64,000 nucleotides of DNA from Variovorax ginsengisoli (GCF_030486595.1 NZ_JAUJZH010000010.1:62001-126000); one strand, 5' to 3'; shown: positions 9,062 through 17,503, numbered from the stretch's first letter. Numbers and translations are program-made. The notes: a model not told the origin generated them from the sequence alone.

Positions 9062-10437
9062 GCCCAGCCGTGCATCACGGCCTCCGGGGCTTCGGCGACG
9101 CCGAGCGCGTCGAGGCCGGCATCGGCCAGCCAGGCCTGCCAGCGCCCGCGGGCCGCGGCGTCGTCCGGCGCGCCGACCAGCCACAGCCGGCATTCGCCGC
9201 ACAGGGCCATCACCTCGCGCAGGAAGCGCTCGGTGCCGCGGTCCGGGCTGGCGGCGGCCCGGCAGCCGATCACGGCACGGCGCGGGCGAATGTGCGCCAG
9301 CATGTCGAGCAACTCGCGCCGTTGCGCCGCGCTGCCGTCGATGCGCAGTATGCGGGCGGCGGTGTCGAGCGAGACCGGAGGCCAATCCTGCTCCGGCGGC
9401 AGTTCGAATCCGATCGCGACCAGGGTGTCGGCGGTGTCACCGGCCGACAGGTGCGCGGGCCTGCCGTGGGCGATCCGGCCCGGGTCGGCATCGACGATCT
9501 GCCGCGGGGCGAGGGCGTCGAAGCGCGCCAGCAGCCGCTGGAAATAGGGTTCGGACAGATCGGGCTGCAGCGCCTGCCTGCGCAGGGCACAGACCGCGGC
9601 GCTCAGCAGCGCCAGCGCCAGGCGCGGCAGCAGGCCGTAGACCACGATGCAGCCGGTGAGCCACAAGGCCCAGGCCCGCTGGCCCGACGCCGCCGCGAGC
9701 GGCGACAGCACGGCTTGCGCATCAGGCACCGGAAAGCCCAGCCAGGCCGGTGCGCGCCCGAGCCATTGGACGCTGCGTACGAAGAAGTCGGGCTCGAGGA
9801 TGGTCGTTTCCCAGCTCAGCGTGTAGTTGCGGAAGGCCAGCGCGAACAGCAGCGCCGCCAGCACCACGGCGAACGACAGCGTCCAGATCGCATGGCTCGC
9901 CAGCCCCAGCGCCCATGGCAGCAGCCGGGCGCGCGCCAGCAGCCGGGTGGTCGCCCGCAGCAGCACCGGCGCCTGGCCGCTCCGGCCAGCGGCCACGCGG
10001 GCCGTGAGGCTCAGCCAGAGCCATCCGAACGAGGCCTGGAAAGCGCCGAGCGGCAACACCAGCCCGGCAAGCCACAGCAGCAGGGTGACCAGGTGCAGGC
10101 CCAGCAGGCTGGTCAGCGCCACCACGACGTTGATCTGCCGCTGGCCGCCCCCGAGCACGCTGCCCGCGAGCGTGAGCCCGGCGACAACGATCAGTGCCAC
10201 CAGTGCCAGCAGCACCCACGGCGCCCAGGCGCGTGCGCGCGCCATCTCGGCCTGCAGCCCGATGCGCTGCCCCAGCAGCTGCGCGCGTTCGGCGATGCGG
10301 GCCGCCGCGTCGCCCTGAAGCGCCATCGCGTGCCGCACCGCCTGTGCATCGTCGAGCGGCCCCGTTTCCTCGATCAGCTTGACGGCCTCGGTGACGGCGG
10401 CGTCCTGGAACGAAGAGGGGAGCGCAACGGAATTCAA
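9058..10437 (-). CDS. DUF2868 membrane protein
   Basis: Partner gene of the DUF3482 GTPase, 459 aa, function unknown. Four hydrophobic segments are visible: about residues 71-95, 103-133, 175-205 and 255-285. They are followed by a soluble C-terminal half with an alternating beta/alpha pattern. The start is a TTG at 10437, which has a GAAGGAAG ribosome site 5 nt upstream and an in-frame TGA just before it, so no upstream start is possible. The 4-bp overlap with the GTPase gene means a tightly coupled pair. This is inferred to be the membrane platform for the GTPase. Confidence 0.83.
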   Translation of the reverse strand: MNSVALPSSFQDAAVTEAVKLIEETGPLDDAQAVRHAMALQGDAAARIAERAQLLGQRIGLQAEMARARAWAPWVLLALVALIVVAGLTLAGSVLGGGQRQINVVVALTSLLGLHLVTLLLWLAGLVLPLGAFQASFGWLWLSLTARVAAGRSGQAPVLLRATTRLLARARLLPWALGLASHAIWTLSFAVVLAALLFALAFRNYTLSWETTILEPDFFVRSVQWLGRAPAWLGFPVPDAQAVLSPLAAASGQRAWALWLTGCIVVYGLLPRLALALLSAAVCALRRQALQPDLSEPYFQRLLARFDALAPRQIVDADPGRIAHGRPAHLSAGDTADTLVAIGFELPPEQDWPPVSLDTAARILRIDGSAAQRRELLDMLAHIRPRRAVIGCRAAASPDRGTERFLREVMALCGECRLWLVGAPDDAAARGRWQAWLADAGLDALGVAEAPEAVMHGWA

Positions 10438-10523
10438 CGGCTTCCTTCACAACGGGGAACGGTGCCGGCGCACCGGGGTGGAGCGCGAAATTATGCCCGT
10501 CGATGCCGCGCCGCCGGCCCACG

Positions 10524-10549
10524 AAAAACGGGGCCGCGAGCGACCCCGT
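10524..10549 (-). terminator. Rho-independent terminator after the microprotein gene
   Basis: Read on the minus strand, ACGGGG (10549-10544) pairs with CCCCGT (10533-10528), partly extended by inner GC pairs, and is followed directly by TTTTT (10528-10524). It lies 42 bp past the stop of the 24-aa gene and 87 bp before the TTG start of DUF2868, so it should uncouple the two transcripts. Confidence 0.72.
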
Positions 10550-10591
10550 GAACCCCCGCTCGAGGGCGGAAAAAAGAGGAAGACTGCCGGG

Positions 10592-10666
10592 TCAGCGCAG
10601 GCCGAAGAACGAGAGCACTGCAACCACGACCACGACCAGACCGACGATGTAGATGATGGAATTCAC
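10592..10666 (-). CDS. 24-residue single-pass membrane microprotein
   Basis: Very short gene starting at GTG 10666 with a strong AAAGAGGAG ribosome site 9 nt upstream, ending TGA at 10592. The product begins MNSIIYIVGLVVVVVAVLSF and ends FGLR: almost entirely one hydrophobic helix with a single Arg at the C-terminus. A good ribosome site, a correct stop and a following T-tailed hairpin together make this a real, separately transcribed gene rather than a chance frame. It resembles tiny conserved hydrophobic proteins annotated in Burkholderiales, as far as I recall. Role unknown; small inner-membrane regulators or stress peptides look like this. Confidence 0.72.
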   Translation of the reverse strand: MNSIIYIVGLVVVVVAVLSFFGLR

Positions 10667-10763
10667 GGTGGAAACTCCTCTTTGTTGAAGACGTCTTCAC
10701 TGTGCGCGCGCTGCCGCGCCCTTTGTGTAGTCGGCGGTCATCGCCCCCTGTAGGACTCGCGAG

Positions 10764-12689
10764 TCAGACCGTCGAGGGCTCCGAGATGGCGCCGCTCTCC
10801 TGGTCGTCGTCTTCGTCGTCGCCGTCGCCCAGGAAGCCGCCGCTCTGGTGCGCCCACAGCCTGGCATAGAGGCCGCCCCGGGCCAAAAGCGTCTTGTGGT
10901 CGCCTTCCTCGACCACCCGGCCCTGGTCGAGGACGATGAGACGGTCCATCGCCGCGATGGTCGACAGCCGGTGTGCGATCGCGATCACCGTCTTGCCCTC
11001 CATCAGCCGGTAGAGGCTGGCCTGGATCGCGGCCTCGACCTCGGAGTCGAGCGCGCTGGTGGCCTCGTCGAGCAGCAGGATCGGCGCGTCCTTGAGCATC
11101 ACGCGGGCGATCGCGATGCGCTGGCGTTGGCCGCCGGACAGCTTCACGCCGCGCTCGCCCACGTGGGCCTGGTAGCCGCGCCGGCCGCTGGCGTCGCCAA
11201 GCGTCTGGATGAAGTCGTGCGCCTCGGCGCGTTCGGCGGCGGCGCGGATCGCAATCTCGCCGGCGTCGGGCCGGCCATAGGCGATGTTGTCGGCCACCGA
11301 GCGGTGCATCAGCGAAGTGTCCTGCGTCACCATGCCGATGTGGGCGCGCAGGCTGTCCTGGGTGACGTGGGCGATGTCCTGGCCGTCGACCAGGATGCGG
11401 CCGCTTTCCAGGTCATGGAAGCGCAGCAGCAGGTTGACCAGCGTCGACTTGCCGGCGCCGGAGCGGCCGACCAGGCCGATCTTCTCGCCCGGTGCGACCC
11501 TCAGCGTCATGTCGTCGATGACCCGGCGGCCCGCATCCGCGTAGCGGAAGCTGGCATGTTCGAAGCGCACCTCGCCGCGCGGCACTTCGAGCGTCTTCGC
11601 GTCGGCGGCGTCGAGCACCGTGCGCGGGCGCGACAGCGTGTTCATGCCGTCCTGCACCGTGCCGATGTTCTCGAACAGGCTGGTCATCTCCCACATGATC
11701 CAGTGCGACATGCCCTGCAGGCGCAGCGCCATCGCGGTCGCCGCCGCCACCGCGCCGACGCCGACCGCGCCCTGCGACCAGAGCCACAGCGCGGTGCCGG
11801 CCATGCCGGCGGTCAGGCCCATGCTGAGCGTGTGATTGACGATCTCGAAGGCACTCACCAGCCGCATCTGGGCGTAGCCGGTGCCCATGAACTCCTTCAT
11901 GGCCGAGCGCGCGAAGCCGGCCTCGCGCTGGGTGTGCGAGAACAGCTTGACGGTGGCGATGTTGGTGTAGGCATCGGTGACGCGGCCGGTCATCGAGGCC
12001 CGTGCATCGGCCTGGGCCTTGCCGACCTTGCCCAGGCGCGGCACGAAGAACACCAGCGAGCCGATGTAGCACGCGAGCCAGACCAGGAAGGGCAGCATCA
12101 GCTGGCGGTCGAGCACCGCCGCCAGCACGATCATCGTCGCCACGTAGACCACCATGGCGACCAGCACGTCGGCCAGCACGAAGATGGTTTCGCGCACCGC
12201 CAGCGCGGTCTGCATGACCTTGGCCGTGATGCGGCCGGCGAACTCGTCCTGGTAGAAGGCCATGCTCTGGCCGAGCATCAGCCGGTGGAAGTTCCAGCGC
12301 AGCCGCATCGGCAGGTTCACCGCCAGCGTCTGGTGCTTGACGATGGTCTGCAGCGCCACCACGCCGATGCTCGCGGCCAACGCGAACGCCAGCCACATCA
12401 GCGTGTTGCCGCGTTCTTCCCACAGGCGCGCCGGCGCCTGGCCGCCGAGCCAGTCGACGATTCGCCCGAGCATCGCGAACAGCAGCGCCTCGAAGGCCGA
12501 CATCGCGGCCGTCAGCAGCGCCATCGCGGCGATCTTGCCGCGCAGGCCCTGGGTGCAGGCCCACAGGAAAGCGAGGAGGCCGCGCGGCGGCAAATCGGGT
12601 TCGGCGGCGGGGTAGGCGGGAAGCAGTTTTTCGAAGAAGCGGAACAAGGCGGGCGGTCTCCAGTGAGGCGTCACTGTAGCGGCGGCCAC
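10764..12689 (-). CDS. ABC exporter, fused permease and ATPase
   Basis: MsbA/MDR-type half transporter, 641 aa, which should act as a homodimer in the inner membrane. An N-terminal six-helix exporter domain (about residues 45-335) is followed by the nucleotide-binding domain. That domain has Walker A GRSGAGKST, Q-loop region VTQDTSLMH, signature LSGGQRQR, Walker B ILLLDEATSALDS and an H-loop AHRLST. The acidic tail (GDGDDEDDDQES) is unusual. GTG 12689 is the longest sensible start; GTG 12674 is an alternative. It follows the LysR gene by 25 bp on the same strand and may be co-transcribed. The exported substrate cannot be inferred. Confidence 0.88.
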   Translation of the reverse strand: MAAATVTPHWRPPALFRFFEKLLPAYPAAEPDLPPRGLLAFLWACTQGLRGKIAAMALLTAAMSAFEALLFAMLGRIVDWLGGQAPARLWEERGNTLMWLAFALAASIGVVALQTIVKHQTLAVNLPMRLRWNFHRLMLGQSMAFYQDEFAGRITAKVMQTALAVRETIFVLADVLVAMVVYVATMIVLAAVLDRQLMLPFLVWLACYIGSLVFFVPRLGKVGKAQADARASMTGRVTDAYTNIATVKLFSHTQREAGFARSAMKEFMGTGYAQMRLVSAFEIVNHTLSMGLTAGMAGTALWLWSQGAVGVGAVAAATAMALRLQGMSHWIMWEMTSLFENIGTVQDGMNTLSRPRTVLDAADAKTLEVPRGEVRFEHASFRYADAGRRVIDDMTLRVAPGEKIGLVGRSGAGKSTLVNLLLRFHDLESGRILVDGQDIAHVTQDSLRAHIGMVTQDTSLMHRSVADNIAYGRPDAGEIAIRAAAERAEAHDFIQTLGDASGRRGYQAHVGERGVKLSGGQRQRIAIARVMLKDAPILLLDEATSALDSEVEAAIQASLYRLMEGKTVIAIAHRLSTIAAMDRLIVLDQGRVVEEGDHKTLLARGGLYARLWAHQSGGFLGDGDDEDDDQESGAISEPSTV

Positions 12690-12714
12690 GGGGCTGCGCG
12701 CGAGAAGGGATTTG

Positions 12715-13608
12715 TCAGCCGGCGGCGACGCCCAGCCGCTCGCCGAGGAAGTCTATGAAGCTGCGCAGCTTGGGCGTCATGTACTGGCGGCTGGTGTAGA
12801 CCGCGAACAGGGTCACCGCCGGGGCCTTGAAGTCGGGCACCAGCCGCACCAGCCGGCCCTGCGCCAGGTCGTCGTCGATCAGCCATTCGGGCAGGAACGC
12901 CATGCCGATGCCGGCCCGCACCGCGTGCAGGGTCAAGGTGGTGTCGTCGGACTTCATCACCGGCTGCAGCCGCAGCGGCGCCTGCCGGCCCTTGCCATCC
13001 TTTAGCGCCAGGCCTTCGATGCTGACGTAGCTCGGCACGACGGCGTCGAGCTTCGCGAGGTCGGCGGGCACCCTCGGCAAGCCGGCGCGGGCGATGCAGG
13101 CGGGCGCGGCGACCAGGTGGAACTGCAAGGTGCACAGCGGCCGGGCGATCAGCGCCGGGGAGAGCTCCTGCGTGGCGCGCAGCGCGAGGTCGTAGCCGTC
13201 GGCTGCGAGATCGACCTTGCGGTTTTCCAGGTGCATGTCGATCAGCACCTCCGGAAAGCGTTCGCGGTAGCCGGACAGCACGGCGGCGAAGCGCGGCGTG
13301 GCGCACCACACGGGCGCACTGACCTTGAGCTGGCCGCGCGGTGCGTCGTTCTTCTGGCCGATCGCGTTCTCGGCCGCGTCGAGCAGGTCGAGCGCGCGGC
13401 GGCTCTGCTCGTACCAGGCCTGGCCCGCCTCGGTCAGGCTCAGGTGTCGGCTCGAGCGATGCAGCAGGCGGGCACCCAGCGATTTTTCGAGCTGCGCCAC
13501 GTGCTTGCTGGCCATGGGGGCCGAGATCGCGAGCCGGTCGGCAGCGGCGACGAAACTGCCCGACTCCACCACCTCCCTGAAGACGCGCAAACTGGTCAGG
13601 CGGTCCAT
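12715..13608 (-). CDS. LysR family transcriptional regulator
   Basis: DNA-binding regulator, 297 aa, normal for LysR. An N-terminal winged helix-turn-helix (MDRLTSLRVFREVVESGSF to residue 60, with AAADRLAISAPMASKHVAQL as the helix-turn-helix) is followed by a two-lobed effector domain. ATG 13608 is preceded by an AGGAGGAAA ribosome site; the upstream in-frame extension has no support. It is divergent from a class III dioxygenase gene, and the 91-bp gap has two matching palindromes, so it very likely controls that gene and itself. The effector is unknown. Confidence 0.92.
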   Translation of the reverse strand: MDRLTSLRVFREVVESGSFVAAADRLAISAPMASKHVAQLEKSLGARLLHRSSRHLSLTEAGQAWYEQSRRALDLLDAAENAIGQKNDAPRGQLKVSAPVWCATPRFAAVLSGYRERFPEVLIDMHLENRKVDLAADGYDLALRATQELSPALIARPLCTLQFHLVAAPACIARAGLPRVPADLAKLDAVVPSYVSIEGLALKDGKGRQAPLRLQPVMKSDDTTLTLHAVRAGIGMAFLPEWLIDDDLAQGRLVRLVPDFKAPAVTLFAVYTSRQYMTPKLRSFIDFLGERLGVAAG

Positions 13609-13613
13609 CGATG

Positions 13614-13671
13614 ATTTCCTCCTGGGAAATGAATCGATGAATCCTAGCCTATCGATTTCCTTCCGGGAAAT
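13614..13671. promoter_or_regulatory. Two matching palindromes, probable LysR operator
   Basis: Two 17-bp sites share the form ATTTCC-N5-GGAAAT, at 13614-13630 and 13655-13671. They are 41 bp apart, about four helical turns, so both lie on the same DNA face. The left site covers the LysR ribosome-binding region; the right one is 28 bp before the dioxygenase start. LysR regulators commonly bind such T-N11-A dyads in a divergent gap, one for recognition and one for activation. Confidence 0.65.
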
Positions 13672-13699
13672 CTCTAGACTGGCGTTCAAGGAGCATCCC

Positions 13700-14521
13700 A
13701 TGACCACGACTTCAAGATTGCCCACCTATTTCATCTCGCACGGCGGCGGCCCCTGGCCGTGGATGAAAAAGGAAATGGGCCCCACCTACGACAAGCTCGA
13801 GGCCTCGCTGGCCGACATGCCGCGCCAGATCGGCCGCACGCCGGCCGCGATCCTCATGGTGTCGGCGCACTGGGAAGAGCCCGCCTTCACCGTGATGGGC
13901 AACCCGCGCCCGCCGATGATCTACGACTACGGTGGCTTTCCGGCCCATACCTACCAGGTGCACTACGACGCGCCGGGCTCGCCCGAACTGGCGCGCCGCG
14001 TGCAGTCGCTGCTCGAGGCCGCGGGCTTGCCTGCGGCGCTCGATGCCGAGCGCGGTTTCGACCACGGCACCTTCTCGCCGATGGCCGCGATCTATCCGAA
14101 GGCCGAGGTGCCGGTGGTGCAGCTGTCGCTGCGGCGCGGCCTCGATCCGGCCGAGCACATCGCGCTGGGCCGGGCGATCGCGCCGCTGCGCGACGAGAAC
14201 GTGTTGATCGTCGGCAGCGGCCTGAGCTATCACAACCTGCGCAACTTCGGCCCGCAGGCGCGCGATGTCTCGAAGGCCTTCGACGACTGGCTCGACGGCG
14301 CGGTGGTCCGAACCGCGCCGCAGCAGCGAATCGAGCAGCTGCTGCACTGGTCGGCGGCACCGGCGGCGCGCATCGCGCATCCGCGAGAAGAACACCTGAT
14401 TCCGCTGATGGTCGCAGTCGGCGCGGCCGAGGGCGAGGCCGGCGAACGCATCTACCACGAGGATGCGTTCATGGGCGGGATCTCGGTGTCGAGCTTCCGG
14501 TTCGGGGCCGCGTCCGCCTGA
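13700..14521 (+). CDS. Class III extradiol (DODA-type) dioxygenase
   Basis: Member of the LigB/DODA dioxygenase family, 273 aa. Family features are seen: FISHGGGPWPW near the N-terminus, VSAHWEE with a metal-ligand His, RGFDHGTFSPM with a second His, and GSGLSYHNLR near the third quarter. Homologues open catechol-type rings; several bacterial family members have no proven substrate. ATG 13700 has an AAGGAG 6 nt upstream. It is transcribed away from the LysR gene and followed after 30 bp by an alpha/beta hydrolase, which together look like a small ring-cleavage module. Confidence 0.87.
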   Translation: MTTTSRLPTYFISHGGGPWPWMKKEMGPTYDKLEASLADMPRQIGRTPAAILMVSAHWEEPAFTVMGNPRPPMIYDYGGFPAHTYQVHYDAPGSPELARRVQSLLEAAGLPAALDAERGFDHGTFSPMAAIYPKAEVPVVQLSLRRGLDPAEHIALGRAIAPLRDENVLIVGSGLSYHNLRNFGPQARDVSKAFDDWLDGAVVRTAPQQRIEQLLHWSAAPAARIAHPREEHLIPLMVAVGAAEGEAGERIYHEDAFMGGISVSSFRFGAASA

Positions 14522-14551
14522 TCCTGGGCCGCCGCGCGGCACAATGCGGCG

Positions 14552-15433
14552 GTGCCTTATTTCTCGACCTTCGATCCCCAGGCCGAAGCCGATGCGCTCG
14601 ACCTGATCGCGCGCATCGACGCGCTCGCCACCCTCCACGACGTCAAGCACGACGGCGTGCGCGTACGCTGGCGTTGCTTCGGCAGCGACGACACGCGGCC
14701 TCCGCTGGTGCTGCTGCACGGCGGCCACGGCAGCTGGATGCACTGGCTGCGCAACGCCGAGGCGCTGTCGGCCTCGCGCACGCTGTGGCTGCCCGACCTG
14801 CCGGGCTTCAACGAGTCCGACGCGCCGCCGAAGCCGCAGCCCGGCCAGGCCGCGGTCGACCCATTGCTCGACGCGCTGTCCGGAACGCTCGACAGCCTGA
14901 TCGGAGCCGGTACCCCGATCGACCTCGGCGGCTTCTCGTTCGGCGGCCTGGTCGCCGCCAAGTTCGGCCAGCGCCGGGGCCACATCCGGCGCATGGTCCT
15001 GGTGGGCAGCGGTGGCCACGGCACGCTGCGGCGCATGACGGTCGAGATGGTCAACTGGCGCGCCGCCGAGGACCGCGACCAGGAGCGCGCCGCGTTGCTG
15101 CACAACCTGGCCGCGCTGATGCTGCACGACAAGTCGGCGATCGATGCACTGGCTTTCGCGATCCACGACATCTCCTGCCACGGCACGCGCTTTCGCAGCA
15201 AGGAGGTCTCGTTGTCGGGCGGACTTCAGGCCGCGCTGGAAGCCATCGGCGGCCCTCAGTTGCTGCTCTGGGGCGAGCACGACGTGACGGCGGATTCGCG
15301 GCCCTTGGTCGCGCAGCTCGCAGCCGGCCATCCTCAACGCGAAGGCGTGGTGATCGACGGCGCCGGGCACTGGGTGCAGTTCGAGCGTGCCGACGAATTC
15401 AACTCGGCGGTGCTGCGCTTCCTGGATCGGTAG
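14552..15433 (+). CDS. Alpha/beta hydrolase
   Basis: Serine hydrolase of the alpha/beta fold, 293 aa. The oxyanion HGG loop (LVLLHGGHGSWMHWL), nucleophile elbow GFSFGG and distal GAGHWVQFE His are all present; an Asp in WGEHDVTAD completes the triad. GTG 14552 is used because it gives the normal N-terminus, and no better start exists. It lies 30 bp after the dioxygenase gene on the same strand, so it may hydrolyse the ring-cleavage product, as in meta-cleavage pathways. That is inference from position. Confidence 0.85.
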   Translation: MPYFSTFDPQAEADALDLIARIDALATLHDVKHDGVRVRWRCFGSDDTRPPLVLLHGGHGSWMHWLRNAEALSASRTLWLPDLPGFNESDAPPKPQPGQAAVDPLLDALSGTLDSLIGAGTPIDLGGFSFGGLVAAKFGQRRGHIRRMVLVGSGGHGTLRRMTVEMVNWRAAEDRDQERAALLHNLAALMLHDKSAIDALAFAIHDISCHGTRFRSKEVSLSGGLQAALEAIGGPQLLLWGEHDVTADSRPLVAQLAAGHPQREGVVIDGAGHWVQFERADEFNSAVLRFLDR

Positions 15434-15463
15434 CGCGGGTCCGCTCGGGTACGCAAAGCAGGC

Positions 15464-15880
15464 TCAGCTTTCGACCCTCTTGCGTGGCCTGCCGCCCAAT
15501 TTTCCATTGCTGCGCGCGGCTTGGGCCTTGGCTTCGGATGTTTGCGCTCCGCCCGCTTTGCCCATGGCCTGCGCCATCCACTTTCGCGAACCCAGAATGC
15601 CTTCGAGCAGTGCCGGTACGTAGAGATCGACGTCGAGCAGGGGGAAGTGCAGTCCGGTGCCGGCGGGGCTGACTTCGATGTCGACAAGATCCTTGGGCCG
15701 GGCCTGCGCCAGTCCCTCCGCGAGGCTCGGTGGAAAGCCCAACTCGACGCCAGTGTTCAGCTGCACGACGACCCGCCCCACACGGCGATCGTAGTGCGCC
15801 GAAACGGCACGAGGGCCGGCGTCGCGACGTTTTTGCATTCGCGCTTCGGCTTGCTTCAATGCGGCCTCAGTGAGTGCCAT
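15464..15880 (-). CDS. DUF2442 domain protein, probable antitoxin-like partner
   Basis: 138 aa. The central part (YDRRVGRVVVQLNTGVELGF then PPSLAEGL) matches the DUF2442 fold, a small beta-rich domain found in two-gene toxin-antitoxin-like units. The N-terminus is a charged helix and the C-terminus a basic, low-complexity tail (GKLGGRPRKR) that could touch DNA. Its start lies inside the upstream DUF4160 gene, a 14-bp overlap, so translation is coupled. The converging hydrolase gene ends 30 bp away. Confidence 0.75.
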   Translation of the reverse strand: MALTEAALKQAEARMQKRRDAGPRAVSAHYDRRVGRVVVQLNTGVELGFPPSLAEGLAQARPKDLVDIEVSPAGTGLHFPLLDVDLYVPALLEGILGSRKWMAQAMGKAGGAQTSEAKAQAARSNGKLGGRPRKRVES

Positions 15881-16115
15881 GAATGCTGCTCCATTGAATG
15901 CAGAGCTTGTCGAGGGCGCTTTGCAGTTGGTTCACGATCCTGTTCAATTCATGCAATGCAAAACCCATGCTCTCCCGCAGTTCGGGCGGCCCCTTCGGAC
16001 AATGCAGGTCGAACACAGCCTCTCCGTCCGGACTGATTACATGAACATGCGCCGGTCGATGGTCGTTGGTATAGATCACTACCCGCAATTTGCCTAGGCG
16101 CAGCACTGTAGGCAT
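15867..16115 (-). CDS. DUF4160 domain protein, toxin-like partner of DUF2442
   Basis: 82 aa. The family pattern is clear: LRVVIYTNDHRPAHVHV followed by a short beta segment and ELNRIVNQ. The DHRPAHVHV stretch holds the conserved His residues. DUF4160 and DUF2442 genes usually occur in this order and overlap, and are thought to form a type II-like toxin-antitoxin unit; no toxic activity is proven here. A 20-bp palindrome sits 26 bp upstream, suggesting self-regulation. The upstream DNA is unusually AT-rich for this window, as is common for such units. Confidence 0.77.
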   Translation of the reverse strand: MPTVLRLGKLRVVIYTNDHRPAHVHVISPDGEAVFDLHCPKGPPELRESMGFALHELNRIVNQLQSALDKLCIQWSSIHGTH

Positions 16116-16140
16116 GAATCCATCGCGTTCGAATGTATTT

Positions 16141-16160
16141 TAACCAAAACGCTTGGGTTA
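16141..16160. promoter_or_regulatory. Palindrome upstream of the DUF4160/DUF2442 pair
   Basis: A 20-bp imperfect dyad, TAACC at 16141 and GGTTA ending at 16160, with 16 of 20 positions symmetric. It lies between the aldo/keto reductase stop and the DUF4160 start, in an AT-rich stretch that also holds a TTTTAACC/TTAAAAT-like -10 region on the minus strand. Probable operator for autoregulation. Confidence 0.5.
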
Positions 16161-17090
16161 TTACAGCAACGCCGCATTGCGCCGCCAGAAGTCGGCGTCC
16201 GGAAACTCGCCCGCGCCGGCCGCCGCGTTGTCAGCCATGTGCTCGGGCTGGCTGGTGCCCGGAATGGTGCAGGTCACGGCCGGATGGCTCAGCACGAACT
16301 TGATCAGCACCTGGGCCCAACTGGTGCAGCCGATCTCGGTGGCCCAGGCGGGCAGGGGCCTGCCGCGCAGTCGGCGCAGCAGTCCCCCGCCGCCGAACGG
16401 CATGTTGACGATCACGGCCGCGCCGCGCTCGGCCGCCAGCGGCAGCAGGCGCTGGGCGGCTTCGGGCGCATCGAGCGAATAGTTGATCTGCAGGAAGTCG
16501 AGCGGCTCGGCGCGCAGCACCGCCTCGACATCGGGATAGGCCGAGGCGGTGTAGTGCGTGATGCCCAGGTAGCGCACGCGGCCTTTGTCCTTCCAGCCGC
16601 GCAGGGTCTTCAGGTGAAAGCGCCAGTCGAGCAGGTTGTGGACCTGCATCAGGTCGATGCGCTCGGTGCGCAGGCGTTGGAAGGACTGCTCCATCTGCGC
16701 GATGCCGGCGTCGCGGCCGGAGGTCCAGACCTTGGTGGCGAGGAAGGCCCTGGCGCGCTGGTTCGATGTGGCCAGCAGGTCGCCGGTCACGGACTCGGAG
16801 CGGCCGTACATCGGCGAGCTGTCGAGTACCGAGCCGCCGGCGGCGAACAGCGCGCCGATGACGCCGGGCAGTCGCTGGAATTCGGCGCTGCCGGTCGCAA
16901 CGTCGAAGCCGATCCAGGTGCCGCAGCCGACGACCGGCAGGGCTTCGCGGGTGCTGGGGATGGGGCGGGTGTTCATGCGCTTGACTCCCGGGGACTGGGC
17001 TGGGGCAAGAATCGGCAGCGTGGCGAACAGTGGCAGCGCGGCGCCCAGGTGCAGAAACTGGCTGCGGGTGAGGGCGCGCGCCGAGGGCAT
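16161..17090 (-). CDS. Exported aldo/keto reductase
   Basis: NADPH-dependent aldo/keto reductase-like protein, 309 aa. The AKR tetrad is intact: Asp and Tyr in LDSSPMYGRSE, Lys in ATKVW, His in MQVHNLLDW. A 30-residue N-terminus with basic residues and a hydrophobic core (RSQFLHLGAALPLFATLPI) looks like a Tat or Sec signal, which is unusual for AKRs but known in a periplasmic subgroup. It follows mqsA on the minus strand with only 9 bp between, so it could be co-transcribed. Substrate unknown. Confidence 0.83.
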   Translation of the reverse strand: MPSARALTRSQFLHLGAALPLFATLPILAPAQSPGVKRMNTRPIPSTREALPVVGCGTWIGFDVATGSAEFQRLPGVIGALFAAGGSVLDSSPMYGRSESVTGDLLATSNQRARAFLATKVWTSGRDAGIAQMEQSFQRLRTERIDLMQVHNLLDWRFHLKTLRGWKDKGRVRYLGITHYTASAYPDVEAVLRAEPLDFLQINYSLDAPEAAQRLLPLAAERGAAVIVNMPFGGGGLLRRLRGRPLPAWATEIGCTSWAQVLIKFVLSHPAVTCTIPGTSQPEHMADNAAAGAGEFPDADFWRRNAALL

Positions 17091-17099
17091 GAGGAGTCC

Positions 17100-17501
17100 T
17101 CAGGCCGTCCGGATTTCGTCGAGCAACTCGGGGTGCCGGTCGAGCACCTTGAGCAGTTTCACCAGCGCGAGCGGCGGCTTGGTCTTGCCATTCTCGTAGC
17201 GCGAGAACGCATTCACGCCGCCGCCGAAGATCTCGGCCGCTTCACGCTGGTCCAAGGCCAATTTCTTGCGGACCTGGGTGATGAAGTCCGGATCGACGAT
17301 CGAGCCGTTCACCTGCTTGTTGAACGCCAGCATCGCCGCACTGACGCGTGACGATTCGGCGATGTCGAGCACGCTCTCGCCGCAGGCCGGGCAGAAGTCA
17401 CCGGCCACGCCTTCGATGACGGTGGATTCACCTTTGTAGGTGTACGGCATGTCGCGGCGGCCTGACACCAGGTCTGCCGCTGCGCACAACGGACATTTCA
17501 T
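17100..17501 (-). CDS. mqsA: Antitoxin MqsA, now without a functional toxin
   Basis: Zinc-binding antitoxin and repressor, 133 aa (E. coli MqsA is 131). The N-terminal zinc domain has CPLC at residues 3-6 and CPAC at 37-40. The C-terminal helix-turn-helix contains EIFGGGVNAFSRYENG with Asn97 and Arg101, the residues E. coli MqsA uses to read its operator. ATG 17501 gives the canonical MKCP start; the GTG at 17507 overlaps the mqsR remnant stop. The toxin gene upstream is broken, so this protein probably survives as a DNA-binding regulator of its own promoter or others. Confidence 0.93.
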   Translation of the reverse strand: MKCPLCAAADLVSGRRDMPYTYKGESTVIEGVAGDFCPACGESVLDIAESSRVSAAMLAFNKQVNGSIVDPDFITQVRKKLALDQREAAEIFGGGVNAFSRYENGKTKPPLALVKLLKVLDRHPELLDEIRTA

Positions 17502-17503
17502 GT

